A DNA stretch of 7,870 nucleotides. It comes from Patescibacteria group bacterium. GTDB taxonomy: Bacteria > Patescibacteriota > Minisyncoccia > Phycocordibacterales > UBA9973. The translations under genes and the position numbers were made by a program. The notes under the pieces were generated by a model. The model searched no databases. It saw nothing but the letters and a program-made list of their open reading frames with translations, and was not told where the DNA came from. The stretch lies in contig JAUPWJ010000027.1 of NCBI GenBank assembly GCA_030916575.1, positions 1-7,870 on the forward strand, read 5' to 3'. Of this stretch, positions 1 to 7,653 are shown one piece after another; the stretch's first letter is position 1, and each line of letters begins with the position of its first letter.

Positions 1-517
1 ACTCATTATTATGGAGTCACTTGTCTCGGCTCACAATGATATAGTGATGATGGCTTTTGCTTTGTATGGCATTTTACTTTTTATACAAAACAAACATACT
101 CTCTCATTCATTGCCTTGCTTTTTTCAATCGGTATAAAATACGCTACTGGTTTTCTTGCGCCACTTTTGGCAGTTATATTCTTTTTTAAGAGAAAAAAAA
201 TTGCAATTCCTTGGGATCCGATTTTTGAAGTTTTTGTTGTGACTATGATTTGTGCAGTCATCGCAGCATCACTACGAACCAACTTTCAGCCATGGTATCT
301 TCTCTATGTCTTACCTTTTTTAGCTTTGGTGAGTCATAGATCTTATGCAAAAATTTCATTTATCTTACTTTCTCTTCTTGGTTTGTTAAATTATGTGCCA
401 TATCTCTATACCGGAAATTGGGATCCACCAATTCCATATTTTTTGCTTCTTTTCAATAGTATCGTAGGATTTGGAATTCTCGTGAGCTCACTTTTTTTGC
501 GACTGGTTAAGAAGTAA
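1..517 (+). CDS. GT-C fold membrane glycosyltransferase, C-terminal part (5' end outside window)
   Basis: The frame is open from base 2, so the ATG at 11 is probably internal and the gene starts upstream; 171 residues are visible. The fragment opens with E-S-L-V-x-x-HND (HND at 32-40). This motif is typical of polyprenyl-phosphate-mannose-dependent GT-C enzymes of the GT87/DUF2029 and MptA/MptB type, where it lies in the second half of the protein. Several hydrophobic helices follow, with a basic cytoplasmic loop (FKRKKIAIP, about 185-210). The motif FQPWYLLYVLP (284-316) matches the aromatic/Pro element common in the last third of these proteins. Inferred role: integral membrane sugar transferase using a lipid-phosphate donor on the outer membrane face; donor and acceptor unknown. 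It ends in a short basic tail (RLVKK) and lies 39 bases before the next start. Membership of the GT-C superfamily is fairly secure; the exact subfamily is not. Confidence 0.75.
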   Translation, partial: LIIMESLVSAHNDIVMMAFALYGILLFIQNKHTLSFIALLFSIGIKYATGFLAPLLAVIFFFKRKKIAIPWDPIFEVFVVTMICAVIAASLRTNFQPWYLLYVLPFLALVSHRSYAKISFILLSLLGLLNYVPYLYTGNWDPPIPYFLLLFNSIVGFGILVSSLFLRLVKK

Positions 518-521
518 TTAT

Positions 522-550
522 TTGCTTCTCTATGCTTGCAACTGTATAAT
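522..550 (+). promoter_or_regulatory. candidate promoter giving a leaderless transcript
   Basis: A perfect TATAAT lies at 545-550 in the only noncoding gap of the window. A weak -35-like TTGCTT (3 of 6 matches to TTGACA) lies at 522-527 with a 17-base spacer. The ATG at 557 begins six bases after the -10 box, about where transcription would start, so the message could be leaderless. This fits the absence of any Shine-Dalgarno sequence before 557. The weak -35 and the AT-rich background, where TATAAT-like strings arise by chance, limit confidence. Confidence 0.35.
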
Positions 551-556
551 TTTTAC

Positions 557-2068
557 ATGCCTTTTATTAAAAAATATAAGCTAGAGTTGTTGTTTGCACT
601 GGGTATTACAGTACTTTACTTTCTTCTTCGTCTGCCTACTTTAACAAGTATCCCAATATTTACCGATGAAGCAATCTATATTCGATGGGCACAGATTGCA
701 AATAATGATGCCAACTGGCGATTTATCTCGCTCACTGATGGCAAACAGCCTCTCTTTATATGGCTCATGATGATTGTCATGAGATTTATTGAGGACCCTC
801 TTGCGGCTGGAAGGTTGACTTCAGTTTTGGCAGGCCTAGTGACAATGATTGGACTCTTTTTTCTAAGTATTGAACTTTTTAAAAATAGATGGATTGGCCT
901 CGCGTCAGCACTTCTGTATGTTTTGTATCCTTTTGCCGTTGTTTATGACAGGCTTGCTATTTATGACAGTCTTGTTGGAACATTTTTTATATGGGGTCTT
1001 TATTTCAGTATTAGGCTCGTGAGAAAACCAATCCTTGAAAGCGCACTACTTCTTGGACTTGTCGCTGGATTTGCCACACTCAATAAGTCGAGTGGATTTT
1101 TCACCGTCTATCTCTTGCCATTTATTGTAGGTCTATATTCAGTAAAAGAGAAGGCATTCTTTCCTAAAGTAATTCGTTTTGCTGCTTTGTCATTTGTGGT
1201 GGTTGTTATGACATATGGAATTTACACAATACTTCGATTGTCTCCGTTCTTTTATATTATTGAAGAAAAAAATGCACTTTTTGTGTATCCTCTCAAGGAA
1301 TGGTTGTCACATCCGCTCTTAACAGTCTGGTCAAATACTACAGCATTGTATGATTGGTTCCTACGATACTTCGGTGTGACATTTTTTCTGGCTGTTTTAC
1401 TTGCGTTCTTTAAAAAAGAACTCTGGAAAGAAAAAATACTTTTGATTTTGTACTTCCTTTTACCATTAGGAGCTCTCGCAGTTTTTGGCAAACTTATTTA
1501 TCCACGCTACATCTTTTTCATGACTCTTCCTCTTTTACCACTGGTTGCTTACTCCTTAATTTCCTATGGGGTTGTGATGAAGTCATATCTAAAAAAGTTA
1601 CTATTTATCACATTTATTCTTTCATACTCTGTTGTTACAACATTTTTTATCCTGACAGATATTACTCGGTCTTCAATACCTCGATCAGATAAAGGACAAT
1701 TAGTTCTTGATTGGCCATCAGGAATTGGTGTTGAAGAGTCTCTAAGATACTTTAAGGACGTTGCTGCAAAAGAGAATATTGCTATTTTTACAGCAGGAAC
1801 ATTTGGCCTTCTTCCGTATGCGTATGAAATTTACATGGTTGATAATAAAAATATTTCTCTCAAAGGTTTTTGGCCAGTAAATGCAGAAGTACCGGAAGAG
1901 ATTAGGGATTCAAGTGAAAAAGTTCGTACCTTTGTAGTTTTTTATCAAGAATGCCCATCATGTCAGGGTAAAGGACTTGCTCCACTTCAGTGGCCACTTA
2001 AAAAAGTACTTCAGATTGAGAGACCACTACCCGATTCATTTTTTACAGTATATGAAGTAACGAGATGA
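557..2068 (+). CDS. ArnT/PMT-type GT-C glycosyltransferase (PMT_2, GT39/GT83-like)
   Basis: 503 residues from ATG 557. The frame is open from 518, and a TTG at 536 would add seven residues, but neither start has a Shine-Dalgarno sequence; the ATG is preferred because the basic-then-hydrophobic N-terminus (MPFIKKYKLELLF) begins there. Family hallmarks in order: FTDEAIY (35-41, the acidic Asp-Glu pair of the first extracytoplasmic loop, catalytic in PMT/ArnT relatives), GKQPLFIWL (62-70, the K-x-P-L element), AGRLTSVLAG (84-93), YDR and YDS (130-138), LNKSSG (175-180) and YPRYIFF (315-321). About ten or more membrane helices fill residues 11-365. A soluble extracytoplasmic C-terminal domain of about 135 residues follows, containing CPSC (466-469). 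Expected role: transfer of a sugar from a polyprenyl-phosphate donor to an envelope acceptor on the outer face. The stop codon overlaps the next ATG (ATGA). Family assignment is strong; substrate is unknown. Confidence 0.85.
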   Translation: MPFIKKYKLELLFALGITVLYFLLRLPTLTSIPIFTDEAIYIRWAQIANNDANWRFISLTDGKQPLFIWLMMIVMRFIEDPLAAGRLTSVLAGLVTMIGLFFLSIELFKNRWIGLASALLYVLYPFAVVYDRLAIYDSLVGTFFIWGLYFSIRLVRKPILESALLLGLVAGFATLNKSSGFFTVYLLPFIVGLYSVKEKAFFPKVIRFAALSFVVVVMTYGIYTILRLSPFFYIIEEKNALFVYPLKEWLSHPLLTVWSNTTALYDWFLRYFGVTFFLAVLLAFFKKELWKEKILLILYFLLPLGALAVFGKLIYPRYIFFMTLPLLPLVAYSLISYGVVMKSYLKKLLFITFILSYSVVTTFFILTDITRSSIPRSDKGQLVLDWPSGIGVEESLRYFKDVAAKENIAIFTAGTFGLLPYAYEIYMVDNKNISLKGFWPVNAEVPEEIRDSSEKVRTFVVFYQECPSCQGKGLAPLQWPLKKVLQIERPLPDSFFTVYEVTR

Positions 2069-4455
2069 GAAGAATTCAACAATTATTTCCGCTGCTTTTT
2101 ATACTCATACCTCTTGTTTTCTTTTACCCAATTATAAAAGGCGATATTCCTTTTCCTGGAGATCTTTTAGTAGGACATCATGAGCCTTACAAGTCTCAAG
2201 CATATGGTGGTTATGCTCCAGGAGGAGTTCCACATAAGGCTCAAGGTCCTGATGTGATAACGCAGTTGTTTCCTTGGAAGTTTTTTGTCATTGATTCATA
2301 TAAAAATGGTAATATACCTTTTTGGAATCCATATCAATTTTCAGGTACTCCTCAGCTCGCTGATTTTCAATCCGGTGCATTTTCTCCTCTCAATATCATT
2401 TTTTTGTTTACAGACTTCGTGACAGGTTGGACTATCTTTATTTTTTTGACACCCGTAGTTTCATTTCTCTTTCTCTATTTGTATTTAAAGGAAATTGGAC
2501 TCACTAAAGCCGCAAGTCTTTTTGGTGGAATTGTCTTTAGTTTTTCTTCTTATATGGTTGTCTGGATGGAGTATGGGAATATTGGACAGACACTTATGTG
2601 GCTTCCTTTTCTTCTTTTTTGTACAGAGAAGATGGTAAAAAAGTATGAGAAAAAGTGGGCAGTTATTTTTATATTGAGTGGAGTATGTGCTTTTCTTGCA
2701 GGATATATTCAAGGGTATTTTTATCTTACAGGATTTATTGCAGTATATTATTTTGTGAAGAAATATCTTCTTCACAAACTAGAACTTAAATCTTCAATAC
2801 TTTTCACTTTTATTCTTATTGCACCAATACTTTTAACGCTTTTTCAACTTCTCCCAACTCTTCAACTATTTTCATATTCTTCAAGAGGCAATTATACACT
2901 TGATCAAATTCAAAATTTACTTAATCCATTTTGGTATGCGATAACTGTTTTAGCTCCTGACTTTTTCGGTCATCCAGCCTCACGTAATCAATGGGTTCAA
3001 ATTACATATATTGAGAGAGTATCTTATTTTGGATTTATACCATTTTTATTATCTTTGTATGCACTTTTATCAACATTTAAAAAGCACGAGACAAAGATAT
3101 TTGGCATTGTATTCATAGCTACTTTTCTCCTGACACTTGATGTATTTTTTACAAAATTTCTTTACTTAATTCCAATTCCTGTTATATCGACAACTGTTCC
3201 TACTCGTCTTTTGTCTCTATTTGTTTTCTCGGGTGCTGTTCTCAGTGCAATTGGATTTGATTTGTTTGTTAAAAAAGAACAGTATAAAAAACTTTTTATC
3301 TCAACAGGAATTGTTTTTGGAGTTTTACTCTTTTTATGGCTTGTTGTTCTCACAGCCTCCCCGTTCTTTAAAGATCAAAGTATTACTGATGGACTCATAA
3401 TTGCAAAGAGAAATTTAATTTTACCAACGTTTTATGGTGGAGCGTTTATCGGTATACTTTCTCTTTTTATTTTTGTTAAAAAGAAATTCGTAAAAAGTTT
3501 GGTAGTACTTGGAATATTTTGCGTAGTCCTTTTTGATCTTTTTTTCTTCTTTCATAAAATAACGCCTTTCTCTCCGCGAGAGTACGTTTATCCACAAACA
3601 GCTGTCCTTGAATCATTAAAAAAACAAGATAAGCATGCAAGGTATTGGGGTTATGGTACTGCCGGTCATTCATCTAATTTTGCAACAGTTGAAAATATAT
3701 ATTCAGTTGAAGGTGTTGATGCATTACATTTATTTGAATACACAGAGCTTCTCGAATCAACAAAAGATGGAACAGTTCCAGAAAATGTTTCACGTTCTGA
3801 TGCAAATTTAACACCTGGATTTGGACCTGGGAATCTGGAAGAAAATAAATACAGAAAAAAAATGATGAATATGCTTGGCGTAAAATATATTCTCCATAAA
3901 AATGATGGATTGACACAACCTATGAGTATGGATTCAGCAACTTTTCCAGGAAACCAATACAAACTCATTTGGCAAGAGAGTCCATGGCAGATATATGAAA
4001 ATATTGATGTAGTAGATAGGGCGTTCATAACATCATCATATTCAGTTGTACAGAAAGATGATTTCTTTAGTGCTTTTTATAATAATTTTAATGAAAAGAC
4101 TGAAGTTTTACTTTTTGAAGACCCAGAAATTCAAAAAAGTGCTAGTACAACGGGATCTGTTAAGTTTGTTGAATATTCTCATAATAATGTGAAAATTAAA
4201 GCCACTTCAAGTTCAGATGCAATGCTTGTTCTTTCTGATACATATTATCCAGAATGGAAAGCAAAAATAAATGGTAAAGACGCAAAAATATATAATGCAA
4301 ATTATTCTATGAGAGCAGTTAAAATACAAGAAGGGGAGAATAATGTTGAATTCTATTATTCCCCTAAATTATTCCATTACGGATTGGTGGCATCAGTTAT
4401 TTTCTCAATTTTACTATTCATCTTCTTTAAAAAAATGAAAGTTGCAAAGCTATGA
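2065..4455 (+). CDS. YfhO-family GT-C membrane glycosyltransferase
   Basis: 796 residues, close to usual YfhO length. N-terminal helix (5-24), then a long first extracytoplasmic loop with D-V-I-T-Q-LFPW (63-71), NGNIPFWNP (81-89), F-S-G-TP (92-96) and Q-S-G-AFSPLN (102-110), the classic YfhO signature. About a dozen further helices run to about residue 496. The soluble part begins with TPFSPREYVYP (500-510) and includes LGVKYILHKND (604-614), DRAF (651-654) and an end module with TYYPEWKAKING (726-737). One final helix (770-788) and a basic tail close the protein. In Bacillus subtilis, YfhO is the extracytoplasmic transferase that uses undecaprenyl-phosphate-GlcNAc, made by the GT2 CsbB, to modify lipoteichoic acid. 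An analogous lipid-donor transferase role is inferred here; sugar and acceptor are unknown. Both ends form ATGA overlaps with neighbours, implying coupled translation. No clear Shine-Dalgarno sequence precedes the start. Confidence 0.9.
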   Translation: MRRIQQLFPLLFILIPLVFFYPIIKGDIPFPGDLLVGHHEPYKSQAYGGYAPGGVPHKAQGPDVITQLFPWKFFVIDSYKNGNIPFWNPYQFSGTPQLADFQSGAFSPLNIIFLFTDFVTGWTIFIFLTPVVSFLFLYLYLKEIGLTKAASLFGGIVFSFSSYMVVWMEYGNIGQTLMWLPFLLFCTEKMVKKYEKKWAVIFILSGVCAFLAGYIQGYFYLTGFIAVYYFVKKYLLHKLELKSSILFTFILIAPILLTLFQLLPTLQLFSYSSRGNYTLDQIQNLLNPFWYAITVLAPDFFGHPASRNQWVQITYIERVSYFGFIPFLLSLYALLSTFKKHETKIFGIVFIATFLLTLDVFFTKFLYLIPIPVISTTVPTRLLSLFVFSGAVLSAIGFDLFVKKEQYKKLFISTGIVFGVLLFLWLVVLTASPFFKDQSITDGLIIAKRNLILPTFYGGAFIGILSLFIFVKKKFVKSLVVLGIFCVVLFDLFFFFHKITPFSPREYVYPQTAVLESLKKQDKHARYWGYGTAGHSSNFATVENIYSVEGVDALHLFEYTELLESTKDGTVPENVSRSDANLTPGFGPGNLEENKYRKKMMNMLGVKYILHKNDGLTQPMSMDSATFPGNQYKLIWQESPWQIYENIDVVDRAFITSSYSVVQKDDFFSAFYNNFNEKTEVLLFEDPEIQKSASTTGSVKFVEYSHNNVKIKATSSSDAMLVLSDTYYPEWKAKINGKDAKIYNANYSMRAVKIQEGENNVEFYYSPKLFHYGLVASVIFSILLFIFFKKMKVAKL

Positions 4456-5978
4456 AAAAATTTCTGAAAAAATTTGATCGCAAAGATGTATACGGAGCAG
4501 TAATTGTACTTGTTCTTTCTTTTCCAGTCATTTTTACTTTCCTTAATTCGGGCTTTCCTAGAACGGATGATGGTAGTTGGATGATAATTCGTTTTTCAGC
4601 ATTCTATGAAGCAGTAAGGGAAGGTCAATTCCCTGTCCGGTGGCTATCTCGATTAAATAATGGATTTGGATATCCTGTCGTAAATTTTCTCTATCCAGGT
4701 TTTATGTATCTGGGGATTCCCTTAAAAGCGATTGGTTTTTCTTTTGTTGAGACTATAAAAATTCTTTTTATAACATCACTTCTTTTTTCATCACTAGGGA
4801 TGTATTTTTGGTTGAGAACATACGCAGCAAGACTCGCAAGCCTGGTTGGTTCAGTAGTATATCTCTATCTTCCTTATCATCTTTATGACGTAACCATAAG
4901 AGGATCGCTAGGAGAAGTTTTAGCTCTGGGAATTGCACCTTTTATTCTTTTATCACTTTCAAAAAATTGGAATAAATTTGCAGTTATTCTCATCGGAATA
5001 TTAATAATAAGTCACAATACTCTTGCACTTTTTTATCTTCCAATACTGTTTCTTTATTCATGGAAAAGTAAAAATAATCTGAAGAATTCAATTATCATTT
5101 TTATCTTAGGTATATCTTTAGCAACATTTTTCTGGCTCCCAGCACTCTATGATCTGCAATATACACAGTTTTCAAAGATAAAAGTTTCAAATCCGTTCGA
5201 GTATTTTGCTTCATTTCAGTTAGTCGGATTGACTAGTATTTTTATTCTGCTACTCACATCGTGGATGGTAAAGAATAAAACTTTGCGAGGTAAAATATTT
5301 GGGTGGTTCATTCTTTTTTCACTGAGTTTGTTTTTTAGCTCATCATTAAGTATGTATTTCTGGAATTTTATCCCTTCTTCAACTATTCAATTTCCTTTTA
5401 GATTATTGTCACTCAGCCTTCTATCAGGGAGTGTTCTCAGTTGTTTTCTTATTGAGCACTTTAAAAAGTATCGATATTTTCTTGCGTCTTTTATCATTAT
5501 TATTGCAATAGGTACGAACTCTTATATTGTTGCAAAAGAATATGAATATTTTGACGATTCTTATTACAGTACAAATGGAGACACTACAACTGTACAAAAT
5601 GAATATATGCCCAGAGACGTCATGACAACCCCTCAAAGTATTCCTTCTAGTCTTTTTGAAGTATCTAACGGAGATATAATTTCCTATACCCAAAATGAAA
5701 AAGAAAAAAGTGCTAAAGTTCAAATGAATACACAAGGAACATTATTACTAAACCAGCTTTATTTTCCAGGATGGAAGGTATACCAAGGTGACAGAGAGAG
5801 TGCGATGTTAGTGGTAAAAGGAAGTGGAATCATGTCAACTGTTGTACCCCAAGGAGAATCTGAAATAAGCTTTAGATTCGAAGAGACTCCTTTGAGATTG
5901 TTGGCAAATGGGATTTCATTGATCACTTTACTTTGTCTTTTTTCACTGACTTTTATTAAGAAAGTGAGATATAAATAG
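4452..5978 (+). CDS. PTPS-related-family polytopic membrane protein (putative GT-C transferase), short-loop variant
   Basis: 508 residues. It matches the family catalogued as '6-pyruvoyl-tetrahydropterin synthase related domain; membrane protein' (PF10131); nothing in it resembles pterin synthase, and the topology is GT-C-like. Landmarks: first helix 12-33, RTDDG (37-41) in the first outer loop, GQFPVRW (58-64), GFGYPVVNF (71-79), SLGMY (114-118), IRGSLGE (149-155), SHN (187-189), IQFPFR (312-317), EYMP (384-387), YFPGW (437-441), then a final helix (483-501) and basic tail. About 12 membrane helices precede a soluble domain of roughly 120 residues. It is a diverged tandem paralogue of the next gene, with SHN at the same residue number, but the large outer loop bearing SPWGFGGS in the neighbour is reduced here to about 20 residues (238-260). 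Likely role: sugar transfer or a partner of its paralogue; substrate unknown. Starts inside the previous stop (ATGA) without a Shine-Dalgarno; one base separates it from the next ATG. Confidence 0.8.
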   Translation: MKKFLKKFDRKDVYGAVIVLVLSFPVIFTFLNSGFPRTDDGSWMIIRFSAFYEAVREGQFPVRWLSRLNNGFGYPVVNFLYPGFMYLGIPLKAIGFSFVETIKILFITSLLFSSLGMYFWLRTYAARLASLVGSVVYLYLPYHLYDVTIRGSLGEVLALGIAPFILLSLSKNWNKFAVILIGILIISHNTLALFYLPILFLYSWKSKNNLKNSIIIFILGISLATFFWLPALYDLQYTQFSKIKVSNPFEYFASFQLVGLTSIFILLLTSWMVKNKTLRGKIFGWFILFSLSLFFSSSLSMYFWNFIPSSTIQFPFRLLSLSLLSGSVLSCFLIEHFKKYRYFLASFIIIIAIGTNSYIVAKEYEYFDDSYYSTNGDTTTVQNEYMPRDVMTTPQSIPSSLFEVSNGDIISYTQNEKEKSAKVQMNTQGTLLLNQLYFPGWKVYQGDRESAMLVVKGSGIMSTVVPQGESEISFRFEETPLRLLANGISLITLLCLFSLTFIKKVRYK

Positions 5979-5979
5979 T

Positions 5980-7653
5980 ATGAAATTTTTAAAAGAAAAT
6001 TTATATTTGGTCTTGAGTATCTTACTTGGTGTTATTTTACTTTTACCACTTTTTCAGACCGGTTTTTTTCCAGTACATGATGATACACAAATTGCTCGTG
6101 TTGCACAAATGCAAAAATCTCTTAGCGATGGGCATTTTCCTGTTCGTTGGGTTGATGATTTAGGATATGGTTATGGATATCCGATTTTTAATTTTTATGC
6201 TCCACTTGCATATTATGTAGGTGCCTTATTTACATTTTTAGGATTTACGCCACTTGTTTCAACAAAAATCATGATGGGTATTGGATTTTTACTTGCAAGT
6301 ATAGGAATGTATTTGTTTGGAAAGTCAGTGTGGGGTAAAACTGCAGGTTTTGTTTCATCTGTTGTTTATACATATTTTTTCTATCACGCACTTAATTTCT
6401 ATGTGAGAGGAGCAGTCGCTGAAACATGGGCATATGGATTACTACCATTTCTTTTTTGGAGTTTGTGGGAATTGTATAAAAAAGAAAAACTGAGGTATGT
6501 AATTTATGGGATGTTAGCATATGCTGGAATAATTCTTTCTCATAATTTGTCTGCATTTCTTATTACACCATTTTATCTTGTCTGTTTGTTTTTGATAAGT
6601 CTGACACAAAGAGAGTGGAAGAAGAAAATAATTACTTTTCTTCCACTTATAGGAGGAGGAATGCTTTCTGCTTTTTATTCTATTCCCGCACTTTTTGAGA
6701 TGGGATATACAAATGTCGTTTCACAAATTGAAGGAAAAGGATCAATATATTCTGATCATTTTGTTTGCCTTTCTCAATTTTGGTATAGTCCATGGGGATT
6801 TGGCGGTTCTACACAAGGCTGTTTGGACGGCATTTCTTTTCAGATAAATAAAGTTATCTTAGTAGCCGTTTTAGGTAGTTTAGTTATCTTGCTTTTAAAG
6901 AGGAATAAAGAATCTACAAAACTTTTACTGGTATTAGTTTCATTTCTTTTTTTCTCTCTCTTCATGATGACAGAATATAGTCTTTCAGTATGGAAACTAT
7001 TTGATCCTTTGAGATATTTACAATTTCCATGGAGATATTTTCAGATAGTAGGTCTTGTCATTGCTCTTATTATTGGAGGGGGAGTAGGGGAAATATTAAA
7101 AAGTAAGTTAATTCATAAGTATTTGAAAGTTGTTGGTGTACTAATTTTAGTTGTTTTTATTATTGCGACTCATTTTAAGTTGTTCAATCCTCAATTTTAT
7201 ATATATGACTATAGAGATGAGTCATCGAAAGATGTAATACGATTTACTATCTCTTCAATTTCGGATGAATATTTACCTCAATCTTTTATAAAACCTCAAA
7301 GTTCAAATGATCTTCCTGATGAAATTTTCACAGTTAACTCTGGAGATGTCGAAACTGAATATGTTGAGATTTCTACTGATAAAAAATTATTAAAAGTTAA
7401 AAGTAGTGGAAAATCACAAATTAGACTTAATATTGCTTACTTCCCGGCATGGGAAATCATTCTTGATGGCAAGAAGATAAAGCCTGATGTGCAAAATGGT
7501 TTGTATATCGTAGAGCTTGAAAATGGAGATCACACTATTGATATCAATTATCGACAAACATTCATAGAAAATGTGGGTACGGCAATCAGTTTTATTAGCT
7601 TTCTTCTCCTTGTTCTTGGTATAATTAAGGTGTGGAAGAGAAAATTACTATGA
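5980..7653 (+). CDS. PTPS-related-family polytopic membrane protein (putative GT-C transferase), full-loop form
   Basis: 557 residues, same family as the preceding gene (PF10131 type) and with a more complete motif set. Landmarks: helix 8-28, PVHDD (31-35) in the first outer loop (candidate acidic catalytic site by analogy with other GT-C enzymes), GHFPVRW (51-57), GYGYGYP (62-68), IGMY (108-111), VRGAVAE (142-148), SHN (187-189), an outer loop with HFV (260-262), SPWGFGGS (270-277) and DGISFQ (283-288), LQFPWRYF (347-354), EYLP (430-433), YFPAW (487-491), and a last helix (534-549) with a Lys/Arg tail. About a dozen helices anchor it; residues 400-530 form an extracytoplasmic domain similar in pattern to the end of the YfhO-like protein. 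Cys263 and Cys281 flank the SPWG motif. Role inferred as lipid-donor-dependent sugar transfer at the outer face. The start lies one base after the preceding TAG; the stop overlaps the next ATG. The product name in databases is likely to mislead. Confidence 0.85.
   Translation: MKFLKENLYLVLSILLGVILLLPLFQTGFFPVHDDTQIARVAQMQKSLSDGHFPVRWVDDLGYGYGYPIFNFYAPLAYYVGALFTFLGFTPLVSTKIMMGIGFLLASIGMYLFGKSVWGKTAGFVSSVVYTYFFYHALNFYVRGAVAETWAYGLLPFLFWSLWELYKKEKLRYVIYGMLAYAGIILSHNLSAFLITPFYLVCLFLISLTQREWKKKIITFLPLIGGGMLSAFYSIPALFEMGYTNVVSQIEGKGSIYSDHFVCLSQFWYSPWGFGGSTQGCLDGISFQINKVILVAVLGSLVILLLKRNKESTKLLLVLVSFLFFSLFMMTEYSLSVWKLFDPLRYLQFPWRYFQIVGLVIALIIGGGVGEILKSKLIHKYLKVVGVLILVVFIIATHFKLFNPQFYIYDYRDESSKDVIRFTISSISDEYLPQSFIKPQSSNDLPDEIFTVNSGDVETEYVEISTDKKLLKVKSSGKSQIRLNIAYFPAWEIILDGKKIKPDVQNGLYIVELENGDHTIDINYRQTFIENVGTAISFISFLLLVLGIIKVWKRKLL
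7634..7640 (+). promoter_or_regulatory. weak Shine-Dalgarno-like site for the GT2 gene
   Basis: GGAAGAG ends nine bases before the ATG at 7650. It is the most Shine-Dalgarno-like sequence at any junction in the window, though imperfect. Since the ATG also overlaps the upstream stop, coupling may matter more than this site. Confidence 0.3.

Noticed and set aside
509..529. Short inverted repeat AGAAG/CTTCT at the end of the first gene, considered as a terminator
   Set aside because: The stem is only five pairs plus a possible G-U, the loop is AT-rich, and no T-run follows; it would not be a convincing intrinsic terminator.
536..556. TTG at 536 as start of the PMT-type gene
   Set aside because: It would add MQLYNFY, with no Shine-Dalgarno to favour it, and it would lie upstream of the TATAAT box; ATG 557 gives a typical basic N-terminus before the first helix. 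It cannot be fully excluded.
3666..4028. Open frames of 80 and 120 codons on the minus strand inside the YfhO-like gene
   Set aside because: They lie wholly within a well-supported + strand gene, overlap each other in different frames, and their translations show no domain or membrane pattern beyond the antisense of AT-rich coding sequence.
5424..5735. 103-codon minus-strand open frame
   Set aside because: It is antisense to the motif-bearing end of the first PTPS-related protein (EYMP region), and its translation is a low-complexity Ile/Lys/Phe/Cys-rich shadow.
557..7653. Recoding of TGA as Gly, as in Gracilibacteria/Absconditabacteria
   Set aside because: No TGA occurs inside the long frames, and TGA serves as the stop at 2066, 4453 and 7651, each exactly overlapping a new ATG, so the standard bacterial code fits.
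4452..7653. Pterin/queuosine biosynthesis role suggested by the '6-pyruvoyl-tetrahydropterin synthase related' family name
   Set aside because: Both proteins are large multi-helix membrane proteins without the small T-fold enzyme's zinc-binding histidine motifs, and the neighbours are all glycosyltransferases.
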